From: JAVVEG01 sp032251455
GTDB taxonomy: Bacteria; Pseudomonadota; Gammaproteobacteria; Pseudomonadales; Pseudohongiellaceae
DNA: 31,759 nt
Reading direction: 5' to 3'
NCBI GenBank assembly: GCA_032251455.1
Contig: JAVVEG010000024.1
Span: forward strand, 1-31,759
Below the pieces are notes generated by a model. The model was not told where the DNA came from and ran no database searches. It saw nothing but the letters and a program-made list of their open reading frames with translations. Made by a program: the position numbers and the translations under genes. Positions 7,806 through 14,783 of this stretch are shown piece by piece (the first letter of the stretch is position 1; each line of letters opens with the position of its first letter).

Positions 7806-7829
7806 GTTTTCATGAAAACTCTCATGAGA
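7806..7829. promoter_or_regulatory. Paired palindromes, candidate enhancer site for GlrR
   Basis: A 14-bp perfect palindrome GTTTTCATGAAAAC (7806-7819) abuts a 10-bp palindrome TCTCATGAGA (7820-7829), with centres 12 bp apart. They lie ~80-100 bp upstream of the predicted start at ~7908, the usual range for a sigma-54 activator. They do not match the TGTC-N10-GACA sites described for E. coli GlrR. Confidence 0.55.
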
Positions 7830-7881
7830 CTTGATACCAAAGCAGCCCTGTAGCCCTGTAGTTTCGCTCATTACACACAAT

Positions 7882-7897
7882 TGGCACGTTGATTGCT
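7882..7897 (+). promoter_or_regulatory. Sigma-54 promoter for the EF-hand gene
   Basis: TGGCACGTTGATTGCT is a full match to the -24/-12 consensus. The predicted start is near 7908, about 92 bases before the EF-hand ATG. It lies directly downstream of glrR. Confidence 0.88.
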
Positions 7898-7999
7898 GCG
7901 TCACTGTTGCATGATGTTTAAAGGGAACAGATTTGAACTCAATAACTCACAGGTCTCACAGGTTTATATACCCACATCTTTTTTAATTTGGAGGTACGT

Positions 8000-8317
8000 A
8001 TGAAAAATATCATGACCATCCTGTTTACAGGTTCCGCATTTCTTGTCTTTCTGATTACCGGCCTGGTCTTTGCCCAACCGGGTTTCTCCGACGCTGACAG
8101 CAATGCGGATGGAGTGTTGAGCATCGAAGAGGCCAGGGCTGCCCTGCCTGACGTGCCCATTGAAGATAACAACGGTGATGGCATTGTGAATCTTGGAGAG
8201 GCTGAGCGGGCTGTGCCCGGTCTGCAGCTTTCCCCAGATGGACGGGGAGACCCTGATGCACCCGTTGGCCAGGCGGAATATCAAGCGCTCGCCAGTGCCA
8301 TTGAGGAAGAGAGATAA
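8000..8317 (+). CDS. Exported EF-hand calcium-binding protein, 105 aa
   Basis: The ATG at 8000 is chosen because GGAGG lies 5 bases upstream; a TTG 12 bases earlier would place the SD inside the gene. Residues 1-27 are a signal peptide (hydrophobic core then GLVFAQ). Two canonical EF-hand loops follow: Asp33-Glu44 (DSNADGVLSIEE) and Asp56-Glu67 (DNNGDGIVNLGE), with all usual ligand positions filled. It should bind calcium in the periplasm or outside the cell. It is monocistronic, between a strict sigma-54 promoter and a strong terminator at 8397-8420, so it is the simplest candidate GlrR target here. The remaining ~38 residues show no domain. Confidence 0.88.
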   Translation: MKNIMTILFTGSAFLVFLITGLVFAQPGFSDADSNADGVLSIEEARAALPDVPIEDNNGDGIVNLGEAERAVPGLQLSPDGRGDPDAPVGQAEYQALASAIEEER

Positions 8318-8369
8318 ACAACCGTTCAACCCGAAGGAAGAAGTGTTCAAGCGTCACCATGCTTGTTTT

Positions 8370-8389
8370 TGGAAAATTCCTGTTTTCCA
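8370..8389. repeat. 7-bp hairpin before the terminator
   Basis: TGGAAAA and TTTTCCA form a perfect stem with a 6-base loop, 7 bases ahead of the terminator stem. It may help protect the short EF-hand transcript. Confidence 0.45.
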
Positions 8390-8396
8390 TCCCTTG

Positions 8397-8420
8397 CCCC
8401 CTGAAAAGGGGGTTTTTTTT
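8397..8420 (+). terminator. Rho-independent terminator of the EF-hand gene
   Basis: CCCCCT, a GAAA tetraloop, AGGGGG and eight T residues form a textbook terminator about 80 bases after the stop. It separates the EF-hand transcript from the next sigma-54 unit. Confidence 0.95.
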
Positions 8421-8630
8421 GGGTTGTTTTTTGTTCACGTACTGTCCTTCGTCACATTTTACCTACACCCACATCCTGGAATGAAAGTGTTGGTTTCACC
8501 CAACAACTAACCCTTTGTGTTTCAGTCACTTACTTAAGTTCCTGGTTATTCTGACGGGTCAGCACAACGGAACATCGCCTCTTGGACTGGCCGGTTTTGT
8601 TATCTTTTTGATTTTATTGAATTTTATTTT
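8421..8630. other. Upstream region of the DUF5666 operon
   Basis: With its flanks this belongs to a 451-base stretch (8318-8768) with no gene. It holds small dyads, GTTGG-6-CCAAC near 8491-8506 and CTGAC-2-GTCAG at 8551-8562, that could be activator sites for the promoter at 8631. Nothing here resembles the paired palindromes at 7806. Confidence 0.4.
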
Positions 8631-8646
8631 TGGCATAGCCTTTGCT
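8631..8646 (+). promoter_or_regulatory. Sigma-54 promoter for the DUF5666-protease operon
   Basis: TGGCATAGCCTTTGCT is a full match to TGGCAYRN4TTGCW. The predicted start is near 8657, giving a ~112-base leader before the ATG at 8769. Confidence 0.85.
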
Positions 8647-8768
8647 GGATGACTCTTGCCAAATGTTAGACGTCGCTGTAGTCGGAGGATAATTCCATTC
8701 CGGTTACCTGTGCGAATCATAAACCATCAATCCGATCAACCTGCGTTGCACAACAAGGAGTAGATATT

Positions 8769-9725
8769 ATGAAAACCCGCTCTTATCCAATCGCAATTTT
8801 TATGAGCTTTGCACTAAGCATATTGTTCACACATACCGTACTGGCAAAGAACTCCCAACTGGAGTTTGACAGCACGGTGACCCAGCTTACCCTCTCTGAG
8901 GAAAATGCCAATGAAGGCACCATCATCATTTTAGTGAAAGGGGTTGAGGTGCCCATTCTGGTCAACTCCGATACCGGCATTGAAAGTGACAATGAGGAAA
9001 TTGATCTTGCGGGGCTGTCCGTCGGGGATTCGGTCAAGATTGAAGCCCAGTTTGCCGACGATGGCACTATTGTCGCCGAAGAAATCGAGATACTGGAAAG
9101 AATGGGGGAACACTTTCGCTTCAAAGGCGAAATAACTGATGTGCAGTTCGATACCACCTCGACACCATCCGCTACAGTGGAAGTTGCAAGCATTACTGTG
9201 CTGGGTGTGAATGTGCTGGTGGATATTGACACAAAAATTACCCGTCCCGGTAGCGGTCTGGGTAACAGGGTGTCTCCCTTTGAGCTGGTTGTTGGTGACA
9301 AGATCAATGTGCGCGGCGAGTTCGATGGTGAGTCTTTGTGGGCCGACCGCATTCATGTTGGTAACAGGTTGCTTGGCCAAATAGAACTTGACGGCGAAGT
9401 TATAGGCGCCACTCCCGATGGTTTCACGATAAACATCAGTCACGGCGGAAGCGCCATGGTGATCATCGATGTTGACACTGAGATTCGCGGACAGCTGGTT
9501 GAAGGTGCCTTGGTGAGAGTTGAAGGGATGCTCAATGAAGAACTGGCCATACTGGCGTCGGAAGTTACCGTGCGTGGAAACGGCAATGGTCAAGGGCGGC
9601 GGCCAAAAGAAGGTGAGGGAGATGAAGGTGAGGGAGATGAAGGTGAGGGAGATGAAGGTGAGGGAGACGAAGGTGAGGGAGACGAAGGTGAGGGAGACGA
9701 AGGTGAGGGAGACGAAGAAGTTTAG
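8769..9725 (+). CDS. Exported DUF5666-like protein with acidic GEGDE repeat tail
   Basis: 318 residues. AAGGAG lies 8 bases before the ATG, and a signal peptide ends near THTVLAKN. The body contains two to three repeats of a beta-rich unit of the form 'integral value / LAGLSVGDSVKIEAQF / DGTIVAEEIEIL' (~30-105, 115-195, 200-270), as in DUF5666 proteins, whose function is unknown. The tail is a low-complexity acidic repeat, seven GEGDE units (residues ~282-316), encoded by 15-bp tandem repeats. Such a tail could bind divalent cations, parallel to the EF-hand protein upstream; that is inference. First gene of a three-gene unit with the protease (59-base gap) and the small exported protein. Confidence 0.82.
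   Translation: MKTRSYPIAIFMSFALSILFTHTVLAKNSQLEFDSTVTQLTLSEENANEGTIIILVKGVEVPILVNSDTGIESDNEEIDLAGLSVGDSVKIEAQFADDGTIVAEEIEILERMGEHFRFKGEITDVQFDTTSTPSATVEVASITVLGVNVLVDIDTKITRPGSGLGNRVSPFELVVGDKINVRGEFDGESLWADRIHVGNRLLGQIELDGEVIGATPDGFTINISHGGSAMVIIDVDTEIRGQLVEGALVRVEGMLNEELAILASEVTVRGNGNGQGRRPKEGEGDEGEGDEGEGDEGEGDEGEGDEGEGDEGEGDEEV
9612..9716 (+). repeat. 15-bp tandem repeat, 7 units, in frame
   Basis: Units are GGTGAGGGAGATGAA (three copies) then GGTGAGGGAGACGAA (four copies), encoding GEGDE. The clean split between GAT and GAC units shows recent tandem expansion. Length change by whole units keeps the frame. Confidence 0.95.
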
Positions 9726-9784
9726 AACCAGAACCTTGCAGCAGAGAATCTGGTGCTTCAAAAACGAGACTCAAGAGGGAACCT

Positions 9785-10783
9785 ATGGTTGATTTTTCCA
9801 GGTGCCAGTCTGCGCTGAGATCTTCGCGGGAACGTTTGTTGAGATGCGCCAATGTAGTAGCCACAGGCATCGGCTACAAAACTACGCAAGGGAAAAAAAC
9901 CGGCACATTGTGTGTCGTGTGTTCAGTAACTCACAAGCTGCCGGCATCCAGGTTGAACTCACGGGATCTGGTGCCGGCATCCTTGCGGGACATACCTACC
10001 GATGTGGTTGAAACCGGCACTATTCTTACCTTGCAGAGCCGGACGGAACGGCAGCGGCCAGCACTTGGCGGCATCAGTATCGGCCATCGTGATATTACTG
10101 CTGGCACCCTGGGTTGTCTGGTTCGAAAAAACGGGCAAACCTTTATATTGTCCAACAATCATGTGCTGGCAAACAGCAACAGCGGCAGCCGTGGCGACCC
10201 GATTCTGCAACCAGGAGCTATCGACGGAGGAACACTGCAGCGAGACCAGATCGCCGAGTTGTCCGAATTCGTACCCATTCTGTTCCAGAATGATCCGAGC
10301 AACTGCGGTTTTGCCACGGCCGTCATAACGGTGCTTAATGCGAGTTGTCGCCTGATCGGCAGCCATACCCGCTACCGAACTGTCAGGCTGCAACAGCAGG
10401 ACAACCTGGTGGACGTCGCCATAGCCTTACCCACGGAAGCCAACGCGACAAGCCCGGAAATTATCGGGATTGGGCGCATAGCGACGACCCTGGGGCGGGG
10501 TGATCTGGGCATTGCCGTCAAAAAAAGTGGACGTACTACGGGGCTGACCAGCGGGGAGATTTTGCAGGTGGATGTGACGGTCAATGTGCAGTTCGGCGGA
10601 GGCCGTATCGCGCGGTTCACGGATCAATTGCTGGCCGGCCCCATGAGCCAGGGCGGAGACAGCGGTTCAGCCGTGCTGGACGAAAGCAATCGCCTGGTGG
10701 GTTTGTTGTTCGCCGGCAGTGAGGATACAACTATCATCAACCGCATCGAGCATGTATTCTCGGCACTGGATTTACAGCTATGA
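9785..10783 (+). CDS. Trypsin-like serine protease
   Basis: 332 residues. A chymotrypsin-fold protease with an apparent triad: His126 in LSNNHVLA, Asp210 in NLVDVAIAL and Ser293 in GGDSGSAV. GDSGS with flanking Gly matches S1-type nucleophile loops. No signal peptide is visible from the ATG at 9785, although neighbours on both sides are exported, so location is uncertain. Residues ~20-85 (ANVVATGIGYKTTQGKKTG, then THKLP, then TDVVETGTI) form an N-terminal segment that resembles the next gene's product. Its stop overlaps that gene's start (ATGA). Likely expressed from the sigma-54 promoter at 8631. Substrate unknown; envelope quality control is plausible. Confidence 0.85.
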   Translation: MVDFSRCQSALRSSRERLLRCANVVATGIGYKTTQGKKTGTLCVVCSVTHKLPASRLNSRDLVPASLRDIPTDVVETGTILTLQSRTERQRPALGGISIGHRDITAGTLGCLVRKNGQTFILSNNHVLANSNSGSRGDPILQPGAIDGGTLQRDQIAELSEFVPILFQNDPSNCGFATAVITVLNASCRLIGSHTRYRTVRLQQQDNLVDVAIALPTEANATSPEIIGIGRIATTLGRGDLGIAVKKSGRTTGLTSGEILQVDVTVNVQFGGGRIARFTDQLLAGPMSQGGDSGSAVLDESNRLVGLLFAGSEDTTIINRIEHVFSALDLQL

Positions 10784-11091
10784 AACAAAGATATGCGCTG
10801 TTGTTTTTATTCCTGCTTTTCTTGTCTGGGGTGTGGAATTATCCCAACACATCCGAGACGGAGAAGAGAGAACATCCCATGCTCAGTATTGAAACGGTGA
10901 AAGCCAAATATGAAGCACAGCTTCTTCATCACCCGGAAGTGGTATCGGTAGGTATCGGCTTGGGGAAAGATGGCGAAAAAGTCATTATCGTGGGGCTCAC
11001 TGACAAGCTGCCGGAAGACAGAGCGCTTCCGCAAACACTGGAAGGCTATGCCGTGCAAACCCAGATTATCAGCACTCCCCGGGTGCAATAA
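10780..11091 (+). CDS. Small exported protein resembling the protease N-terminal segment
   Basis: 103 residues starting with a hydrophobic signal peptide (~5-21, LLFLFLLFLSGVW). The body (~45-103) reads HPEVVSVGIGLGKDGEKVII, then TDKLPED, then TQIIS. The same pattern of VV-x-GIG, K-x-G-K, T-x-KLP and a following V-x-T-x-I strand is seen at ~20-85 of the preceding protease. The ATGA overlap with that gene implies coupled translation and a matched dose. I infer it may act in trans as a propeptide-, chaperone- or inhibitor-like partner. An unrelated small beta domain is the alternative. I know no family name for it. Confidence 0.7.
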   Translation: MKQRYALLFLFLLFLSGVWNYPNTSETEKREHPMLSIETVKAKYEAQLLHHPEVVSVGIGLGKDGEKVIIVGLTDKLPEDRALPQTLEGYAVQTQIISTPRVQ

Positions 11092-11229
11092 GCGCCAGGG
11101 AGGGTTGCCTGTTCGCTACATCGCCAAAAGGGTCTGATGGTGATTTTCAGGCACTACACGATGTTGGTAACAGTGGTGGGTTTGGCCAACAGTATTTTCA
11201 TTTTCGTGAACTTCTAAACACATCAAGCT

Positions 11230-11245
11230 ATTGAATTAATTCAAT
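11230..11245. promoter_or_regulatory. 16-bp perfect palindrome next to a sigma-54 promoter
   Basis: ATTGAATTAATTCAAT ends 9 bases before the -24 element at 11255. Its position fits an operator, or an AT-rich bending site, rather than the distal enhancer of a sigma-54 activator. No similar palindrome is seen at the other three promoters. Confidence 0.45.
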
Positions 11246-11254
11246 TTTTATGGA

Positions 11255-11270
11255 TGGCATATTGCTTGCT
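11255..11270 (+). promoter_or_regulatory. Sigma-54 promoter for the barrel-OmpA pair
   Basis: TGGCATATTGCTTGCT is a full match to the consensus. The predicted start is near 11281, about 29 bases before the ATG at 11310. A TTTTCGTGAA sequence at 11201-11210, resembling half of the 7806 palindrome, lies ~70-80 bp upstream of the start. Confidence 0.85.
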
Positions 11271-11309
11271 ATCTAACGGGAACCTATCAAGGAAAAGGAG
11301 TGTTACAGC

Positions 11310-11891
11310 ATGATACACCGTGTAAAAAAATCTACCGCTTTATTGTTCGTGATAACTGTTTTTGGGCTTGAGAGTACGTCGGGGTTTGGTCAACAACCCG
11401 CGGACACTTCTTCACAAACCTCTTCACAAACCTCTTCACAAACCTCCTCACAAACCTCCTCACAAACCGCCGCTAGCAGTACGGCTTCTCAACCTGCCGG
11501 ATGTTGTTTTTGGGGTGGATTTATGGGATTCACCGATCGCAGGGATGCCGACTTCACCAGTGGCCTGGAAGTGGAATATCCGCTGTCCACGCCCTGGAGC
11601 GTGGGAGGAATACTCGAACATACGGCAAATGGATTACGCGGGAAAAATATCACTTTTGTGCTGGGTGCAGCTCATTACCGTCCTTCCTCGATACCAGGTC
11701 TCAAATTGACCGGTGGTGCGGGTGTCGAGTTCAAAGAGGACTCCGGGGACGATATCCGATTCAGAATCGGAGCCGGGTACGACATTATCAAGGGTCGCTA
11801 TTTTACCGTAACCCCGCGGGTGGCCCTGGATCTGGGAGGCGGTGACAGCGAGAATCTCGTGCTTGGTGCCACCTTGTTCTACTGGTTCTAA
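11310..11891 (+). CDS. Outer-membrane beta-barrel protein with SSQT repeat
   Basis: 193 residues. AAGGAG lies 9 bases upstream. A signal peptide (~1-28) is followed by a Ser/Gln/Thr linker of five SSQT units, then a Cys-Cys pair in GCCFWGGF. From ~70 alternating short strands (SGLEVEYPLS, ITFVLGAAHYRP, LKLTGGAGVEF, FRIGAGYDII, FTVTPRVALDL) end in LGATLFYWF, with the terminal Phe typical of outer-membrane barrels recognised by BamA. About eight strands fit an OmpW/OmpA-size barrel. It is 71 bases ahead of the OmpA-family gene, in the same sigma-54 unit. Function beyond barrel formation is not evident. Confidence 0.83.
   Translation: MIHRVKKSTALLFVITVFGLESTSGFGQQPADTSSQTSSQTSSQTSSQTSSQTAASSTASQPAGCCFWGGFMGFTDRRDADFTSGLEVEYPLSTPWSVGGILEHTANGLRGKNITFVLGAAHYRPSSIPGLKLTGGAGVEFKEDSGDDIRFRIGAGYDIIKGRYFTVTPRVALDLGGGDSENLVLGATLFYWF
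11409..11468 (+). repeat. 12-bp tandem repeat, 5 units, in frame
   Basis: The unit TCTTCACAAACC (three copies) or TCCTCACAAACC (last two) encodes SSQT in the linker ahead of the barrel. As in the GEGDE repeat, variants are blocked, indicating recent expansion. Confidence 0.93.
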
Positions 11892-11962
11892 AGCCATGGC
11901 AGTGACGATAGGCAGAGTATGCAAAGAGCAACAATCCTGCCTGAAACAAGAGGAGTTTAAAC

Positions 11963-13039
11963 ATGAAAAACTTTAATCTCATGCTGGCCCATGTATCAGC
12001 AACCCTATTGGTGGCATTGTTGCTGGCGATAGCACTGGCGGCGCAAGGTGTCTTTGCCCAGGAAAGGGATATCCGGCCCGGTATTTATGCTGGAGGCTTG
12101 GGTTATGTGTTCAGTGAAGAACGTGATCTGGATGCTGATCCAGGCTTCATGGTAGGGGGGGAGTTACCGTTCTCCCGGCGCTGGTCAGGTTTGCTGGAGT
12201 ATTGGCAGGTGGACACGGAGTTCGATAATTCCAGCCTGGATGCGGATATGCGTTACCTGCGTCTGGGTGGCAACTTCTACCTGGCTCCCGGTTGGGGTGA
12301 CTGGCAACCTTATCTCAGTGCTGGCGCCGGCTATCTGCAGATTGATCCGCAGAACGGCTCCACGGAATCCGAACCAGCCATTGACCTGGGTGTTGGCATC
12401 AAACGACATTTCTCCAACAACCTGACCTTCCGGGGCGATATCAAGACGGTGCATGGTAACGAGGAGGGCGCTTTTGACCTGGGCATAGGCTTCACTGTGG
12501 GTTATACCTTTGGTGGTGGTACTCCGCCTGTTGTTCCTCCGCCCCGGGCGGCGACCACTTCGGCACCGGTAGTGGAAGTAACTGATGGCGATGCTGACCG
12601 GGACGGCGTGTTGGATTCCAGGGATGATTGCCCGGCTACCGATACCAATCTTGCTGTAGATGATAGCGGTTGTCCCATTCTGGAGATGTCTCAACGGCGC
12701 CAGGAATTACTGATTAACTTTGAATTTGATAAGGATGAAATTCTTCCCCAATACCTCAGTGCAATTGCGGAATTCGCTGATTTCATGCAACAGTATGCCA
12801 ACACCTCTGTGGTTATTGAAGGCCATACCGATAACATCGGCACCGACGAGTATAATCAGGATCTCGCGGAACGGCGCGCCAACGCCATACGCAATGTCCT
12901 GATCGAGCGGCATGGCATTGCTCCGGAAAGGCTGTCGGTGGCGGGCTTTGGAGCAAGCCGTCCGATAGCCGATAACAGCTCTGCCGAGGGCCGCGAGCGC
13001 AACCGGCGCATAGAAGCCGCCGTGAGTGTGGAGGTGTAA
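11963..13039 (+). CDS. OmpA-family protein with N-terminal barrel and peptidoglycan-binding domain
   Basis: 358 residues. AGAGGAG precedes the ATG and the signal peptide ends near GVFAQE. Residues ~35-190 alternate as beta strands (YAGGLGYVF, YLRLGGNFY, YLSAGAGYLQI, LGIGFTVGYTFGG), an eight-strand-type barrel. A Pro-rich hinge (~193-205) and an acidic calcium-type repeat DGDADRDGVLDSRDDCP (~211-228) follow. The OmpA C-domain begins at ~250 (FEFDKDEI), with Asp290 in EGHTDNIG and Arg348/349 in RNRRIE for diaminopimelate binding. It should link the outer membrane to peptidoglycan. Likely the second gene of the sigma-54 unit starting at 11281. Confidence 0.93.
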   Translation: MKNFNLMLAHVSATLLVALLLAIALAAQGVFAQERDIRPGIYAGGLGYVFSEERDLDADPGFMVGGELPFSRRWSGLLEYWQVDTEFDNSSLDADMRYLRLGGNFYLAPGWGDWQPYLSAGAGYLQIDPQNGSTESEPAIDLGVGIKRHFSNNLTFRGDIKTVHGNEEGAFDLGIGFTVGYTFGGGTPPVVPPPRAATTSAPVVEVTDGDADRDGVLDSRDDCPATDTNLAVDDSGCPILEMSQRRQELLINFEFDKDEILPQYLSAIAEFADFMQQYANTSVVIEGHTDNIGTDEYNQDLAERRANAIRNVLIERHGIAPERLSVAGFGASRPIADNSSAEGRERNRRIEAAVSVEV

Positions 13040-13100
13040 GTGGCAAGAGAACGATAAAGTTGAAGGCAACTTCCAACACACTGAACCCGTGTGCCCGTCT

Positions 13101-14003
13101 TCAGAAATGCCACAAACTCTTCAGGTTTCGCCAGTCGAAACGCTCGCCACCGCCCAGCCAGGCGAAGACTATTGCTGCGCAGAGCAGGGCGATTTCCCGT
13201 TTGAACGCATTGAGGTTGGCGATCAGCGAGTTGTCCAGGTTGATGGTGCGCCCGATGTAATAAACCATCAGCAGGGCAGCCAGGACCCCGATGATCCGGG
13301 GCTGGACAGACAGCAGAATCAACAGTCCCAGTGGAATCAGTATCCATGCCGGTGTGCCGAAGCTTTGTATGTTGCTGAACCCCAGGAAGAAGCCACCAAC
13401 CAGCAGAGGCAGCGCCAGGGACATGCGCAACAGCAGGCCCGGGAACTGCCAGTCCAGCTGTTCACGCACGCGGCGGCCGCCGCATGCCGGCATCTCCAGA
13501 GAATATCTTCCCGGCCCCAGGTGAAAGAGGACAAAGAACAGACCGGACAAAGCGATATCCCGTGCCTGCACCAAAAGCGCCGGGCTACGGTAAGTGCCGA
13601 CCTCCGGCGCGGCGCCGCTGACAGTGATCACCGGCAGGGCCATGACAAAGGTCCACAACAGCAGACCATAGATCAATGCCAGTGGCCTTACGGCGATGCC
13701 AAGCAGCAGCAGGGTGCCGGTAATCAGCTCGAACGTCGACAGCGAAGTCAGAAAACCCCATTCGGTGAAGAAGGAGCCCAGTACAGGTCCTTGAAACAGA
13801 TACTGCTCGAAGAAGGCATTCACATAACCTGAGGTGCCATAGTAGGACGCCAGAATTCCGTCGGAAAGCGCCGGGCGCAGCAGTTGGTTCAGTTTGCTCC
13901 AGCCGCCGATGAAGAACACGGCGCCAAGCCCAATACGCAGGATCAGGGCAATACTGTCGTGAGGGGTTTCTCTGGACTGGTTCAGAATCTTGGAGTAAAT
14001 CAT
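13101..14003 (-). CDS. DoxX/DoxD-family membrane protein
   Basis: 300 residues with about seven hydrophobic segments. The first, DSIALILRIGLGAVFFIGGWSK, is typical of the DoxX family (LRIxLGxxFxxxGxxK), and SLSTFELITGTLLLLGIAVRPLAL continues the pattern. At this length it resembles DoxD/TQO small-subunit-like proteins, which act with quinone-linked sulfur or thiol oxidation; function here is not established. AAGGAG lies 6 bases before the ATG. It stands alone, convergent with the OmpA-family gene. The 61-base junction (13040-13100) holds a 6-bp hairpin AAGTTG-4-CAACTT at 13057-13072 without a T-tract. Confidence 0.85.
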   Translation of the reverse strand: MIYSKILNQSRETPHDSIALILRIGLGAVFFIGGWSKLNQLLRPALSDGILASYYGTSGYVNAFFEQYLFQGPVLGSFFTEWGFLTSLSTFELITGTLLLLGIAVRPLALIYGLLLWTFVMALPVITVSGAAPEVGTYRSPALLVQARDIALSGLFFVLFHLGPGRYSLEMPACGGRRVREQLDWQFPGLLLRMSLALPLLVGGFFLGFSNIQSFGTPAWILIPLGLLILLSVQPRIIGVLAALLMVYYIGRTINLDNSLIANLNAFKREIALLCAAIVFAWLGGGERFDWRNLKSLWHF

Positions 14004-14221
14004 AAGCTACTCCTTATTATTATATTGTTGTTGGTTGGATTTTTATTTATGAGGAGCCATCAAAGCCGGGTATATCATTGTGTACTGCTGGGGGTCAAAC
14101 AGAACCGAATTCTTACCATTGAGTTATGTCCGTTGACGCCCGATGAGGGCGGCCAATCCATGGAATAAGCTCCGATTTCGCTTTGCTCAGTATCAGCGGC
14201 GGCTTTCACCGTTCGTTGCAT

Positions 14222-14232
14222 GCTGTTATGTG
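14222..14232. repeat. 11-bp inverted repeat, left end
   Basis: GCTGTTATGTG here is the exact reverse complement of CACATAACAGC at 14802-14812. The two flank the unknown membrane-protein gene at 14244-14783. The GTTATG/CATAAC ends resemble core sites of integron attC elements, but no complete attC fold is found. Confidence 0.5.
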
Positions 14233-14243
14233 AAATTTTGCAT

Positions 14244-14783
14244 TTACCCACCAAACCACCAGAGCGCCCCCAATCCGCCACTTAAGGCAATGGCAATCAA
14301 CTGAAAAGTTGTGAGCAAGCGTCGCGTGGAGGCATGGTAGCCGAGGTTACCATGTTGTTTAATAAACGCCGACGACGAACTTGAGGCTCGACGGGATAAC
14401 ACATGACGGGGTGGCACAATGCTTTCCCCTTCCCAATACCTGTTCGGTATATCTGAAGCCTCCGGTGTCGTAAGCCCGAGTTCCTGCTCAATTTTGGCTC
14501 TTATTGTGATGGACTCCAAGAATCTTTGATAAAGTCTGTAGGTGCCGTCTTTCGCTATCCGAGAGACGCCGAAAACCAACAGTGGGCCAATTTGAAGTAA
14601 CAAAAAATGGGTTGTATCCTCAACATTGATGGTGCCAGCAACGGTGGCCCCGAGAATCGCTGTGACAATTGATGTATAAAAGCTAACTCGTTTTTGATGC
14701 TCGACAAGAAAGTGGTGCTCCTCTTCGACGTGAAGCTTTAGCAGTGCGATGCGGTCAGATTGTTCAGCTAGCATTTTAGCCAC
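14244..14783 (-). CDS. Unknown membrane protein, 179 aa
   Basis: I do not recognise this protein. It starts with GTG at 14783, or ATG at 14774 with GAGAG ~8 bases upstream. The N-terminal ~30 residues are charged and helical, followed by two adjacent hydrophobic segments (~35-52 with TAILGATVAG, ~60-76 with FLLLQIGPLLVFG), a ~75-residue hydrophilic part containing a Ser run (RRASSSSSAF), and a C-terminal helix (~157-178) ending GALWWFGG. The paired-helix layout recalls SLATT-type proteins, but only loosely. The gene is isolated, bounded by an 11-bp inverted repeat, and lies in AT-richer surroundings, suggesting a stand-alone acquired gene. Confidence 0.65.
   Translation of the reverse strand: MAKMLAEQSDRIALLKLHVEEEHHFLVEHQKRVSFYTSIVTAILGATVAGTINVEDTTHFLLLQIGPLLVFGVSRIAKDGTYRLYQRFLESITIRAKIEQELGLTTPEASDIPNRYWEGESIVPPRHVLSRRASSSSSAFIKQHGNLGYHASTRRLLTTFQLIAIALSGGLGALWWFGG

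Noticed and set aside
9612..9716. CRISPR-like regular repeats
   Set aside because: Units are 15 bp with no spacers and encode GEGDE in frame; this is a coding tandem repeat.
9520..9792. Alternative-frame ORF with KVREM/KVRET repeats over the GEGDE region
   Set aside because: Any 15-bp repeat is open in several frames; the GEGDE frame has the start, signal peptide and body.
13026..13832. Plus-strand open frame of 268 codons
   Set aside because: Antisense to the DoxX-like gene, Gln-rich shadow composition, starts inside the OmpA-family gene.
14116..14232. Complete integron attC site downstream of the 14244 gene
   Set aside because: The two GTTATGT cores are in direct, not inverted, orientation, so no attC fold forms.
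14412..14427. TGGCACAATGCTTTCC, partial sigma-54 match
   Set aside because: The -12 part is TTTCC, not TTGCW, and it lies inside a minus-strand gene.
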